Assembly: GCF_022180385.2 (NCBI RefSeq)
Contig: NZ_BQME02000002.1
Location: forward strand, 496,001-560,000
Direction of reading: 5' to 3'
From: Paenibacillus sp. L3-i20
GTDB lineage: Bacteria; Bacillota; Bacilli; Paenibacillales; Paenibacillaceae
Length of the DNA: 64,000 nucleotides
Under the pieces are notes generated by a model. That model ran no database searches and was not told where the DNA came from. It saw nothing but the letters and a program-made list of their open reading frames with translations. The position numbers and the translations under genes were made by a program. Position 1 is the stretch's first letter. Each line of letters begins with the position of its first letter. Positions 17,987-27,071 of the stretch are shown in pieces.

Positions 17987-18928
17987 ATGAAAGTGATCGA
18001 CTTTCATTGTGATGTGTTGTGCAAATTATTGCTCGATGAAAAACTTAACTTTAAAAATGATGAATCTGGTTCCTTAGATGTGACGTACAAGAGGCTGCAG
18101 GATGCAGGCACACTGTTACAAACATTTGCAATATATATTCCCAAAAAGCTGAATGGAAATATGACTCCTATTCTGGACAGTATTGATCTGTTTTATGAAA
18201 AAGTACTTACTTGTCCCAATATACATTTGGTTCTTACATCTGATGATTTGGAATATTGCATAGAAGAAGGTAAGATTGGCGCATTATTGTCATTGGAAGG
18301 TGTAGATGGGTTACAAGGTAATCTTGCGATGTTGCGCAACTTGCATCGGCTTGGCGTGCGGGCCGCAGGACTAACTTGGAATCAGGCAAATTGGGCAGCA
18401 GACGGTGTAATGGAACAAAGAGGAGGTGGATTGACAGCCAAAGGGGTTGAATTAATAAAAGAATGCAACGACCTTGGCATTATGCTGGATATGTCTCATC
18501 TATCAGAGAGAGGGTTTTGGGATGTAGTCAAATTATCGGACAAGCCAGTATTCGCCTCTCATTCCAATGCGAGAGCAATATGCAATCATCCGAGGAATTT
18601 AAATGATCAACAGATCAAAACGATAATAGAAGCTAACGGAATAATAGGTATTACATACGTACCGACATTCCTTAATTCTAGCGGCAAGGCTACAATTGAT
18701 GATATTATTCGTCACATTGATTACATAGGATCAATAGGTGGGGAAAATCATATAATGCTAGGATCAGATTTCGATGGCATAGATGTTTACGTAGAGCGGC
18801 TTGCGCACCCTGGGCAAGTAATTGCCTTAAAAAATGCTTTGCTTAAACGCTATTCAGCAAATCAAACCGAGGGGTTTCTATCTAAAAATGCACTTCGATT
18901 TCTGAGAGGACAACTTTCTACGAGCTAA
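17987..18928 (+). CDS. Membrane dipeptidase (peptidase M19 family)
   Basis: This is a 313-residue zinc dipeptidase of the renal-dipeptidase type (M19). The metal motif H7-C-D9 is in VIDFHCDVLCK. Further family blocks are LSLEGVDGL with the bridging Glu, AAGLTWNQANWAADG, MLDMSHLSE, FASHSNARAICNHPRNL and MLGSDFDGID. No signal peptide is visible, so it is likely cytosolic and may cleave dipeptides, including D-amino-acid-containing ones from wall turnover. RBS is GAGAGGAAG. It has no obvious functional partner here. Confidence 0.92.
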   Translation: MKVIDFHCDVLCKLLLDEKLNFKNDESGSLDVTYKRLQDAGTLLQTFAIYIPKKLNGNMTPILDSIDLFYEKVLTCPNIHLVLTSDDLEYCIEEGKIGALLSLEGVDGLQGNLAMLRNLHRLGVRAAGLTWNQANWAADGVMEQRGGGLTAKGVELIKECNDLGIMLDMSHLSERGFWDVVKLSDKPVFASHSNARAICNHPRNLNDQQIKTIIEANGIIGITYVPTFLNSSGKATIDDIIRHIDYIGSIGGENHIMLGSDFDGIDVYVERLAHPGQVIALKNALLKRYSANQTEGFLSKNALRFLRGQLSTS

Positions 18929-19028
18929 TCCTCTATCGATCTCGAAATGATATGATATTAATCTAAACAAACTATCGTTTATACAAGCGTTTTCATCTTG
19001 CAAAACTGCGGTTACAAACATAAAATTG

Positions 19029-19058
19029 TTGTGACTATTATCATTTCTATTATATAAT
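19029..19058 (+). promoter_or_regulatory. Sigma-A promoter of korAB
   Basis: TTGTGA (19029-19034), 18 nt, TATAAT (19053-19058). The ATG at 19057 shares bases with this -10, so it cannot be the korA start. Confidence 0.6.
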
Positions 19059-19110
19059 GGCTAAATTGTCGAAAATCATGCACCTTAATGGAGCAGAGGA
19101 GATGGGCACT

Positions 19111-20844
19111 TTGATTAGTCAATTGTCTTGGAAGATCGGCGGCCAGCAAGGTGAAGGCGTAGAGAGTACCGACCGAATCTTTTCCACGGCGCTAAACCGA
19201 TTAGGATATTATTTATATGGGTACCGTCATTTCTCATCACGTATTAAAGGCGGACATACTAACAATAAAATTCGTATTAGCACGAAGCCTATTCGCGCGA
19301 TTTCGGATGACCTGGACATCCTTGTGGCATTCGATCAAGAGAGTATTGATCTTAACGCTCACGAGCTTCGTTCTGGTGGAGTAGTTGTTGCAGATGCAAA
19401 GTTTAATCCGACTATACCAGAAGGTGTCGATGCAAAACTGTTTGCAGTTCCAATTACGAAGATGGCCGAGGATCTCGGTACGTCATTAATGAAGAACATG
19501 GTAGCATCAGGAGCGTCTTGGGCTTTGCTAGGCTTGCCGATTGAAGTATTTAATAAAGCAGTAGAAGAAGAGTTTGGACGTAAAGGTCCGGCTATCGTTG
19601 AGAAAAATATTGAAGCTGTTAGGCAAGGTGCTGAATTCGTGTTGGAGCAGGCTGGTGGGCCACTTGACGAGTTCAAGCTCGAAGATGCCGATGGAATGCA
19701 AAAGCTGTTTATGATTGGGAATGAAGCGATTGGACTTGGAAGCTTAGCAGCGGGTTGCCGCCTTATGTCAGCATATCCAATCACTCCCGCTTCGGAAATT
19801 ATGGAATACTTGATCAAGAAACTTCCGAAGTTTGGCGGCACAGTCGTTCAAACAGAAGATGAGATCGCTGCCGCTACGATGGCAATTGGTGCAAACTATG
19901 CTGGCGTGCGTACAATGACCGCTTCAGCGGGTCCTGGACTGTCTCTAATGATGGAGGCGATAGGTCTTGCGGGTATGACAGAAACTCCGCTAGTTATCGT
20001 TAATACACAGCGTGGAGGTCCATCGACTGGCTTGCCTACAAAGCAAGAACAATCGGATCTTAACGCAATGGTTTATGGAACACATGGTGAAATTCCGAAA
20101 ATTGTAATCGCACCTGCATCAATAGAAGATTGTTTCTATGATATGATTGAAGCTTTCAACCTGTCAGAGCAATATCAAGTGCCAGTAATCGTAATGACAG
20201 ATTTACAATTGTCACTAGGCAAGCAGTCTTGTGATACACTGGACTTCAGTCAAATTGCGATTTCCCGTGGCAAGCTTGTAAAAGATGCTCCACCACTTGA
20301 AGGTCATGCGTTGTTCAAACGTTATGAACTAACGGATGATGGCATCTCACCAAGAGTATTGCCCGGTGAAAAGGGCGGTATACATCATGTGACCGGAGTT
20401 GAGCATGATCAAGTTGGTCGTCCATCGGAAAACGCTGTCAACCGTCAAAATATGATGGATAAGCGACTTGGGAAACTTAATAATCTAGCGATCAGAGATG
20501 CGCTTCGTATCGATGCACCGCATAACAACCCTGACCTCCTGATCATTGACATGGGATCGACAGGCGGTACAATTGATGCAGCTAGAGTGCATTTGTCCCA
20601 AGATGGTATAACGAGCAATCATATTACGATTCGTCAAATACATCCATTCCCAACGGATTTGCTTAAACCTTATATGGTTAATGCCAAGAAGGTTATTGTC
20701 GTCGAGAACAATGCAACAGCACAGCTTGCCGGTCAAGTGAAAATGAATGTAGGTTTAGCAGAGAAAATGGAAAGTCTGCTGAAATATGATGGTAATCCAT
20801 TCCTTCCGCTTGAAGTATATAAAGCTTGTAAGGAGCTGAGTTAA
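19111..20844 (+). CDS. korA: 2-oxoacid:ferredoxin oxidoreductase, alpha (alpha-gamma fused) subunit
   Basis: This enzyme oxidises a 2-oxoacid, probably 2-oxoglutarate, with CoA to acyl-CoA, CO2 and reduced ferredoxin. The N-terminal part (about 1-190) is the gamma domain (SWKIGGQQGEGVES; RHFSSRIKGGHTNNKIR). The middle (about 210-400) is the alpha pyrimidine-binding domain (YPITPASEIMEYL; TMTASAGPGLSLM). A C-terminal transketolase-like domain follows. I prefer the TTG at 19111 (577 aa): AGAGGAG (19095-19101) lies 9 nt upstream, while the ATG at 19102 abuts that site and the ATG at 19057 is in the -10 box. korB follows after 3 nt. Confidence 0.93.
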   Translation: MISQLSWKIGGQQGEGVESTDRIFSTALNRLGYYLYGYRHFSSRIKGGHTNNKIRISTKPIRAISDDLDILVAFDQESIDLNAHELRSGGVVVADAKFNPTIPEGVDAKLFAVPITKMAEDLGTSLMKNMVASGASWALLGLPIEVFNKAVEEEFGRKGPAIVEKNIEAVRQGAEFVLEQAGGPLDEFKLEDADGMQKLFMIGNEAIGLGSLAAGCRLMSAYPITPASEIMEYLIKKLPKFGGTVVQTEDEIAAATMAIGANYAGVRTMTASAGPGLSLMMEAIGLAGMTETPLVIVNTQRGGPSTGLPTKQEQSDLNAMVYGTHGEIPKIVIAPASIEDCFYDMIEAFNLSEQYQVPVIVMTDLQLSLGKQSCDTLDFSQIAISRGKLVKDAPPLEGHALFKRYELTDDGISPRVLPGEKGGIHHVTGVEHDQVGRPSENAVNRQNMMDKRLGKLNNLAIRDALRIDAPHNNPDLLIIDMGSTGGTIDAARVHLSQDGITSNHITIRQIHPFPTDLLKPYMVNAKKVIVVENNATAQLAGQVKMNVGLAEKMESLLKYDGNPFLPLEVYKACKELS

Positions 20845-20847
20845 GAG

Positions 20848-21714
20848 ATGGCGACATTTAAAGAATTTCGTAATGATTTGAAGCCAAACTGGTGTCCGGG
20901 CTGTGGAGATTTCTCCATTCAGGCTGCTATTCAACGTGCAGCTGCTAATGTTGGTCTTGAGCCACATGATCTTGCAGTTATATCTGGTATTGGCTGCTCT
21001 GGTCGTATATCCGGTTACATCAATGCTTATGGACTACATGGTATACATGGTAGAGCTTTGCCAATAGCTCAAGGGGTTAAGCTTGCGAATCGTGAGCTAA
21101 CAGTTATTGCTTCGGGCGGCGATGGTGACGGCTTCGCAATCGGTATGGGGCATACTGTTCATGCTATTCGTCGTAACTTGAACATTACCTACATTGTGAT
21201 GGATAATCAAATCTATGGGTTGACTAAAGGACAAACTTCACCGCGCAGTGCGGAAGGTTTCAAAACAAAATCGACACCGGAAGGCTCGATTGAAACGACC
21301 TTGTCTCCACTTGAGATTGCTATGTCTGCAGGCGCTACGTTCGTAGCTCAATCGTTCTCAAGCGACCTGAAGCAATTGACGGGATTGATCGAACAAGGGA
21401 TTAAACACGAAGGATTCTCCCTAATTAATGTGTTCAGCCCTTGCGTTACATTTAATAAAATTAATACGTACGACTGGTTTAAAGAAAATATCGTGAACTT
21501 GGAGCAATTCCCAGATTACAATCCTTCGGATCGTATCGTAGCGATGAACAAAATAATGGAAACAAACGGATTGCTTACAGGTTTGATCTATCAGAATACG
21601 TCCCGCAAATCGTATGAGGATATGGTTACTGGCTTTAAAACAGAAGGACTTGCAAAGCAGGATTTGAAAATGACACAAGAACAATTCGACCAACTTGTGG
21701 CTGAATTTAAATAA
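20848..21714 (+). CDS. korB: 2-oxoacid:ferredoxin oxidoreductase, beta subunit
   Basis: This is the 288-residue thiamine-diphosphate subunit. KPNWCPGCGDFSIQAA carries the iron-sulfur CxxC pair. GDGDGFAIGMGH, with the Asn of MDNQIYGLTKGQTSP, is the ThDP/Mg motif. GIGCSGRISGYI gives a further conserved Cys. It pairs with korA 3 nt upstream. Homologues are annotated as 2-oxoglutarate or pyruvate oxidoreductases; sequence alone does not fix the acid. A terminator follows. Confidence 0.94.
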   Translation: MATFKEFRNDLKPNWCPGCGDFSIQAAIQRAAANVGLEPHDLAVISGIGCSGRISGYINAYGLHGIHGRALPIAQGVKLANRELTVIASGGDGDGFAIGMGHTVHAIRRNLNITYIVMDNQIYGLTKGQTSPRSAEGFKTKSTPEGSIETTLSPLEIAMSAGATFVAQSFSSDLKQLTGLIEQGIKHEGFSLINVFSPCVTFNKINTYDWFKENIVNLEQFPDYNPSDRIVAMNKIMETNGLLTGLIYQNTSRKSYEDMVTGFKTEGLAKQDLKMTQEQFDQLVAEFK

Positions 21715-21724
21715 GTGCTATGAT

Positions 21725-21759
21725 AAGCATGCGGCTTATGAGTCGTATGCTTTTTATTT
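21725..21759 (+). terminator. Intrinsic terminator after korB
   Basis: AAGCATGCGGC (21725-21735) pairs with GTCGTATGCTT (21742-21752) through 11 bp with two G-U pairs, then TTTATTT. Confidence 0.7.
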
Positions 21760-21797
21760 CACAAACAACATACATAGAAAACGGAGAGTGACACACC

Positions 21798-22370
21798 ATG
21801 ATTAAACAAGTGCCAGTAGGCGTTTCAGCAAGACATATTCACCTCTCAGAAGAGCATGTTCACATTTTATTCGGACAAGGTTACAGTTTGACAGAAATGA
21901 AGGCTCTTTCCCAGCCAGGACAATTCGCAGCAAATGAAACTGTTGCGGTTGTTGGTCCGAAAGGTACTTTTGCAAAAGTTCGTATTCTTGGACCAGTTCG
22001 TAAAAGCACTCAGCTTGAAGTATCGCGTACAGACGCATTTGCACTTGGCGTAAAACCTCCGGTAAGAGAATCCGGTCAAATAGCAGGTTCAGCAGGTATT
22101 ACGCTACAGGGACCGGCTGGTGAAGTTACAATCGAAGAGGGCGTAATTATTGCAGCGCGCCATATTCATTTCCATACTAGTGATGCAGAAGCGTTTGGTA
22201 TTACGGATAAGCAGAAGCTTCGTGTCCGTGTAGGCGGAGAACGTGGAGTTGTGTTCGAGCATGTAGTAGCTCGAGTATCCGAAGACTTTGCACTTGATAT
22301 GCATATTGATACAGACGAAGCGAATGCCGCGGGTGTTAATAACGGAGATCTAGCGGAAATCGTAGAATAG
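21798..22370 (+). CDS. pduL: Phosphate propanoyltransferase PduL
   Basis: This is a 190-residue PduL-type phosphotransacylase that exchanges CoA and phosphate on short acyl groups. Both halves of the duplicated fold are visible: VGVSARHIHLSEEHV with its zinc-binding His cluster near the start, and GVIIAARHIHFHTSDAEAFG in the second half. There is no microcompartment-targeting N-terminal helix, and no shell genes lie nearby, so it is likely a free cytosolic enzyme. Lying after korAB, it could turn acyl-CoA made by that enzyme into acyl phosphate, though a terminator separates them. Confidence 0.93.
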   Translation: MIKQVPVGVSARHIHLSEEHVHILFGQGYSLTEMKALSQPGQFAANETVAVVGPKGTFAKVRILGPVRKSTQLEVSRTDAFALGVKPPVRESGQIAGSAGITLQGPAGEVTIEEGVIIAARHIHFHTSDAEAFGITDKQKLRVRVGGERGVVFEHVVARVSEDFALDMHIDTDEANAAGVNNGDLAEIVE

Positions 22371-22384
22371 AAACATAAGAAAAA

Positions 22385-22426
22385 GATGCTAAGCAGTGGT
22401 CTAGACCATTGCTTAGCATCTTTTTT
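22385..22426. terminator. Bidirectional terminator between pduL and the MFS gene
   Basis: GATGCTAAGCAGTGG (22385-22399) and CCATTGCTTAGCATC (22406-22420) form a 15-bp stem with one G-U, loop TCTAGA. An A run precedes it and a T run follows, so it serves both strands. Confidence 0.9.
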
Positions 22427-22439
22427 GTTTTAAATAAAA

Positions 22440-23930
22440 TTAATGTCCCATCATCATAGACATCTCTTGCTTCTCGCCGGTTGGACTTGTTTCTTCTTGT
22501 TGCTTTGGCTTACGAAGCAGCAAGGCAACTATAATACCGAGGACACCGATGCCCGCAAGAACTAGGAATACATCACCATAAGTCAAATAAGGAATGTTAG
22601 GTCCTGGACTTTCGATTGTGTGATGCTTCATTCTGCTAGCCAGCAATGTAGATAAACCAGCGATAGCAAATGATGTCCATACTTGTTGTGCTGCACCAGT
22701 TAGAGATGTAACACGACCAACAAGATGTCTTGGAGCAGATTGAATAATATGGGTGTTAAGCGGCATCATGGAGAAACCCATGCCGGATCCAAGCAGGACA
22801 AGCGGAACCATAATTTGTGGAATAGTTGTTGTAGCGCTCATAAACGATAACAAGAATGCGCCTGTTGATACGAGTATTAAACCAAATACAACAACTGGCC
22901 TTGCACCGAACTTGTCAAACAACTTACCGCCGATAGGCATGAATATACCAGCTGCAAGTGCTTGTGGCAACAGAATTAATCCAGTTTCGAAAGCGGAGTA
23001 ACCTTTTACCCCAATTAAAAAGATAGGGAAAAGAAAGAGTGTGCCGAATAATGCAATTTGTACGATCCATTGCAAAATGATTCCGCGAGTAAAGTCGCTC
23101 GATTTAAAGACACGAAGCTCCAATAGTGGTTGTTTGCGGCTTAGTTCTACAATAATAAACAGAATTAAAGCAACGCCGCCTACAATAAGACCAATTAACG
23201 TTTCTGGAGATGTCCAGCCGTTTCCAGGACCATGTTCGCCGCCAGCTGAGCTGATACCATAAGCAAGCATAGCAAATGCAAGTGGAGCAAGAATGATACC
23301 AAGAATATCAAGTGCAGGAACAGTCTGACGCTCCAAATTAGGAAGTGTTTTTAATCCTACAAATACAGCGATAATTCCGATTGGCAAGTTGATCAGGAAG
23401 ATCCAGTGCCAAGTTGCAAATTCGACTAGATATCCGCCTACAACTGGTCCAAGTGCAGGTGCAAGCAACATTGGTATACCGATCATACCCATAACCGCAC
23501 CTTGCTTTCCTGGAGGGCTGAGGCGATAAGTAAAGGCCATCGCAATTGGTGCGACCATGCCTCCGCCGAGACCTTGAAGAATCCGGTATATAATGAGTTG
23601 TTCGACAGTTGTTGCAAATGCGCAAAGAACAGAACCGATCGTAAACAAAACGATTGAAATCAAGAAAATTCGTTTTGCGCCAAAACGATCAGATAACCAT
23701 CCTGCTAGCGGAATAACCGCTGCTTGAGCAAGAGCATATCCCGTAATGGTCCATTGAACCAAAGTGAACGTACTCTCGAAGTCCTCCATGAACTGATTGA
23801 CTGCAACGTTCATAGCTGTGCCGTCCAAAATAACCATGAACATACCAACAATGATAGCCATGAGCGGCAGCATAATACTCTTGATGGTAACTTCTCCAGA
23901 GCTTGTTGCTTTGGATGATACTGATGACAT
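22440..23930 (-). CDS. MFS multidrug transporter, DHA2 (EmrB/QacA) family
   Basis: This is a 496-residue proton-driven exporter with about 14 hydrophobic segments. DHA2 motifs are visible: motif A in GWLSDRFGAKR, motif D1 in FMVILDGTAMNVA near the N-terminus, and motif C-like PALGPVVGGYL in TM5. The C-terminus is cytosolic and polar (KPKQQEETSP). The ATG at 23930 has AGGAGG 7 nt upstream on its strand. It is divergent from a TetR gene, and the shared spacer holds a 16-bp palindrome, so it is probably repressed until a toxic substrate binds the regulator. The substrate is unknown. Confidence 0.9.
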   Translation of the reverse strand: MSSVSSKATSSGEVTIKSIMLPLMAIIVGMFMVILDGTAMNVAVNQFMEDFESTFTLVQWTITGYALAQAAVIPLAGWLSDRFGAKRIFLISIVLFTIGSVLCAFATTVEQLIIYRILQGLGGGMVAPIAMAFTYRLSPPGKQGAVMGMIGIPMLLAPALGPVVGGYLVEFATWHWIFLINLPIGIIAVFVGLKTLPNLERQTVPALDILGIILAPLAFAMLAYGISSAGGEHGPGNGWTSPETLIGLIVGGVALILFIIVELSRKQPLLELRVFKSSDFTRGIILQWIVQIALFGTLFLFPIFLIGVKGYSAFETGLILLPQALAAGIFMPIGGKLFDKFGARPVVVFGLILVSTGAFLLSFMSATTTIPQIMVPLVLLGSGMGFSMMPLNTHIIQSAPRHLVGRVTSLTGAAQQVWTSFAIAGLSTLLASRMKHHTIESPGPNIPYLTYGDVFLVLAGIGVLGIIVALLLRKPKQQEETSPTGEKQEMSMMMGH

Positions 23931-24022
23931 CAAAATTCCTCCTATCCCTTTAAAGGGTTTATCTCTCTCAATGATTGACCTGTTATTGCGCCGAGGCTAC
24001 AATAAGAGGTGTGAATCATTTA

Positions 24023-24038
24023 GCGGACAATTGTCCGC
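24023..24038. promoter_or_regulatory. Palindromic operator in the TetR/MFS spacer
   Basis: GCGGACAATTGTCCGC is a perfect 16-bp palindrome. A degenerate second copy, CGGACGATTGGGCT, starts at 24053. On the minus strand the palindrome supplies TTGTCC, with TCTTAT 17 nt further on, a possible MFS promoter that would be blocked by binding. Confidence 0.65.
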
Positions 24039-24110
24039 ATTACTGAATAATACGGACGATTGGGCTAAAAGTCAATCGGATTTTTTGTATTTATGTGAGG
24101 AGAATACACA

Positions 24111-24728
24111 ATGGCGGATTCTGAAAATAGTCGGACAAAGGAAGCGGTTAGCAAATCAATATTGCATACAGCTACTCAATTGTTCAGTGAGCATGGCATT
24201 GATTGCGTGAGCATGCATCAAATAGCAAAGACTGCCGGAGTAGGTCAAGGAACACTTTATCGCAGATATTCCAATAAAGCGGACTTATGTATAGGTATGA
24301 TGCAAGAGAACTTTGATCGTATACGTTGTGATGTATCGAATTACTTAACGAATGCTTCTACATTATCTGTCCAAAGTAGATTAAAAGGTATTATTGCCAT
24401 TATTGTTGCGTTTCTTGATGAAAAATCTGGGATGTTAGGTATTATACATGCTCATCAGCTTCTTGAAAAAAATAAAGATGATTTTTATACATCGCAGCCA
24501 TATCATTTCCTGCATGGAATGTTAAGTGATTTGCTTAATAGTGTGGATCAAGATAGTCTGATGCGTAACATTGATGTGGAGTTTGTTGTACATTCTTATA
24601 TTGCAATATTGTCGCCGCATACGTATAGGCATCTTGTTCAAGTGAAAGGGTATACAAAAGATCAAATCTATGAACAGTTTTGTGAAATGTACATCGATCC
24701 TCTTTTTCGGAATATAGAACAGGGGTAA
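24111..24728 (+). CDS. TetR-family transcriptional regulator
   Basis: This is a 205-residue repressor. The N-terminal helix-turn-helix is typical of TetR (ILHTATQLFSEHGIDCVSM; AKTAGVGQGTLYRRYSNKA). The ligand-binding C-terminal half (about 70-205) is not assigned to a subfamily. AGGAG lies 8 nt before the ATG. It is transcribed divergently from the DHA2 transporter gene, which it probably controls together with itself through the palindrome at 24023-24038. Confidence 0.9.
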   Translation: MADSENSRTKEAVSKSILHTATQLFSEHGIDCVSMHQIAKTAGVGQGTLYRRYSNKADLCIGMMQENFDRIRCDVSNYLTNASTLSVQSRLKGIIAIIVAFLDEKSGMLGIIHAHQLLEKNKDDFYTSQPYHFLHGMLSDLLNSVDQDSLMRNIDVEFVVHSYIAILSPHTYRHLVQVKGYTKDQIYEQFCEMYIDPLFRNIEQG

Positions 24729-24838
24729 ACCTATCCTACGATGGATTAGTCAAGTGAAACTATGATATAATTACTAATTGATGTTTATAGATTGTTGTTG
24801 AAAGAGCATGGAGATATAGAACAAGGGATGTGAACATA

Positions 24839-26431
24839 ATGACGAAGCTGACGAGAAGTACGGATGCGACGCCATCTGCGAACAACGAAAAGGACTACTC
24901 CAAATATTTCGATTTCTCAGATGCGAAGATTGTTAGCGAAGTAGACGGCACTACTACGGTTCGTATCAAGGGCCGTAATATTCAGCTTAACTCAGCTCCA
25001 TCCTATAAGGATGAGAAGAAGCGGGGCAAAGAAGAAATTCAAGTTCACTATGATTTCTCCATTCCGGAGGAACTCAGAACGATGGGAATTGGCAAACACT
25101 ATTTGATCCAGACGTATGGATGTCAGATGAATGAGCATGATACCGAAGTAATGAAGGGCATGTTCGAGGAAATGGGTTATACCGCAACTGCGGACCGGAA
25201 GCAGGCCGATGTTATTCTTCTAAATACTTGTGCAATTCGTGAAAATGCAGAAGATAAAGTGTTTGGGGAACTAGGTCATCTAAAGGTGCTTAAAACCGAA
25301 AACCCTGATCTTATTTTGGGTGTTTGCGGTTGCATGTCTCAAGAAGAATCTGTCGTAGGTCGGATTCTACAGAAACATTCGTTTGTTGATGTCATTTTTG
25401 GCACACATAATATACATCGTCTTCCGCATTTGCTCAAAAATGCGTACTTTAGCAAAGAGCTTGTCGTTGAGGTATGGTCCAAGGAAGGCGATATCATCGA
25501 AAATATGCCGAAGAAACGTGATGGCATGCGAGCATGGGTCAATATTATGTATGGCTGCGACAAGTTTTGTACATATTGTATCGTCCCGTATACACGGGGT
25601 AAAGAACGTAGCCGTAAGCCAGAAGATGTAATTGCAGAGGTTCGTGAGCTTGCTCGTCAAGGCTACAAAGAAATTACATTGCTCGGACAGAACGTTAACG
25701 CTTACGGAAAAGATTTTGAAGATATGACGTATCGCTTCGGCGATCTGATGTCTGCGATTTCGAAGATTGATATTCCAAGGGTCAGATTCACGACTAGCCA
25801 TCCTAGAGATTTCGATGATCATTTGATCGAAGTGCTCTCTGGGAGAGGGAATCTTGTAGAGCATATCCATTTGCCTGTACAATCAGGCAGTACAGAAGTG
25901 CTCAAGCGAATGAGCCGCAAATATTCGCGAGAGATGTACTTGGAACTGGCTGCAAAGATTAAACGTGCGATTCCAGATGCTGTTCTAACGACCGATATAA
26001 TTGTTGGATTCCCAGGCGAAACAGATGAGCAATTCGAAGAAACGATGACACTCGTTAAGGAAGTCGAATTTGAATTTGCATATTCCTTTATATACTCTCC
26101 GCGGGAAGGAACTCCTGCTGCAGGCATGGAGGATAATGTTCCGCTGGAGACGAAGAAACGCCGTTTACAACGTTTGAACGATCTTATAGCGGCGCTTGGA
26201 CGAGAAAAAAACGAAGCTATGCGTGGTAAACTGGTAGAAGTACTGATCGAAGGTGAAAGCAAAAACAATTCAAATGTACTTGCTGGGCGTACTCGGACGA
26301 ACAAGTTGGTTCATTTGGAAGGTCCCAAAGAATGGATCGGTACTTTCGTACAAGCTCGTGTGACAGATGCTCAAACATGGTATATCAAAGCGGAGCCGAT
26401 TGGATCGGCCCTAGATGAAGCCGTTAGTTAA
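24839..26431 (+). CDS. miaB: MiaB, tRNA-2-methylthio-N6-dimethylallyladenosine synthase
   Basis: This is a radical-SAM methylthiotransferase acting on i6A37 of tRNAs. It has 530 residues: a lineage-specific N-terminal extension of about 85 residues, an UPF0004 domain with Cys in [18 protein letters not shown] and VCGCMSQEE, the radical-SAM C240-x3-C244-x2-C247 ([17 protein letters not shown]), and a C-terminal TRAM domain. The ATG at 24839 follows AAGGGATGTGA by 5 nt; an in-frame GTG at 24830 lies within that site. ricA follows after 24 nt, as ymcB-ymcA in Bacillus. Confidence 0.95.
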   Translation: MTKLTRSTDATPSANNEKDYSKYFDFSDAKIVSEVDGTTTVRIKGRNIQLNSAPSYKDEKKRGKEEIQVHYDFSIPEELRTMGIGKHYLIQTYGCQMNEHDTEVMKGMFEEMGYTATADRKQADVILLNTCAIRENAEDKVFGELGHLKVLKTENPDLILGVCGCMSQEESVVGRILQKHSFVDVIFGTHNIHRLPHLLKNAYFSKELVVEVWSKEGDIIENMPKKRDGMRAWVNIMYGCDKFCTYCIVPYTRGKERSRKPEDVIAEVRELARQGYKEITLLGQNVNAYGKDFEDMTYRFGDLMSAISKIDIPRVRFTTSHPRDFDDHLIEVLSGRGNLVEHIHLPVQSGSTEVLKRMSRKYSREMYLELAAKIKRAIPDAVLTTDIIVGFPGETDEQFEETMTLVKEVEFEFAYSFIYSPREGTPAAGMEDNVPLETKKRRLQRLNDLIAALGREKNEAMRGKLVEVLIEGESKNNSNVLAGRTRTNKLVHLEGPKEWIGTFVQARVTDAQTWYIKAEPIGSALDEAVS

Positions 26432-26455
26432 CGGTATAAATAGGAGAGATAACGA

Positions 26456-26962
26456 ATGGCAGAACAACAAGTAAAATCAAATGCAGGACATCATGATCAT
26501 GCACATGGGGTAGCTTGTAGTCATCATGGCGGAACTGAAGATATTCCTTCTTTCCACACACGTGATCTTATTGTAAAAGAAGATATTATGGCAAAAACGA
26601 AAGAACTTGCAGAGGTTATCTTTAGCTCCGAGGAAGTACAGCTATATCGTCGTGCAGAACAACAAATTAATGTAAATGAACGTGTACAAGCGCTTATTAC
26701 TAAAATTAAGAAAAAGCAAAAGGAAGTTGTAGCATTCGAAACAACTTTCAAAAATCCAGATATGGTCAAAAAGATTGAAGCTGAGATGGGGCTATTGCAA
26801 GATGAGCTTGACGGTATGCCAATCGTATCTCAGTTCCAACAAAGCCAAGCTGATATCAATTACTTATTGCAGCTAGTTGTAACAATTATTCGTGATACAG
26901 TGTCGGATCGTATAAATGTTGAAGATGCACGTGAGGAAGCTCCTGAGGAATGCAGCGATTAA
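26456..26962 (+). CDS. ricA: RicA (YmcA), YlbF/YmcA-family RNase Y-directing factor
   Basis: This is a 168-residue helical protein of the Com_YlbF family: SEEVQLYRRAEQQINVNERV, then a central coiled coil and FQQSQADINYLLQLVVTII. In B. subtilis RicA forms the Y-complex with RicF and RicT, binds iron-sulfur clusters and steers RNase Y maturation of mRNAs, affecting competence, biofilm and sporulation. The position after miaB is conserved. Unusual here is an N-terminal extension of about 35 residues rich in His and Cys (GHHDHAHGVACSHHGG). A Cys also sits near the C-terminus (EECSD). RBS is AGGAGAG. Confidence 0.88.
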   Translation: MAEQQVKSNAGHHDHAHGVACSHHGGTEDIPSFHTRDLIVKEDIMAKTKELAEVIFSSEEVQLYRRAEQQINVNERVQALITKIKKKQKEVVAFETTFKNPDMVKKIEAEMGLLQDELDGMPIVSQFQQSQADINYLLQLVVTIIRDTVSDRINVEDAREEAPEECSD

Positions 26963-26988
26963 TCGTGCAACAGTGAGTTGTGTAATAT

Positions 26989-27045
26989 AACAAAATCCGC
27001 CCGCCGACTACGGCTTAAAGCCATAGCAGGCGGGCGGATTTTGTT
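26989..27045. terminator. Bidirectional terminator between ricA and bioY
   Basis: AACAAAATCCGCCCGCC (26989-27005) and GGCGGGCGGATTTTGTT (27029-27045) form a perfect 17-bp stem. The 23-nt loop contains a small inner hairpin (ACGGCT/AGCCAT). Confidence 0.9.
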
Positions 27046-27071
27046 TTGCAACCGTTTAGTACGAAGAGGGT

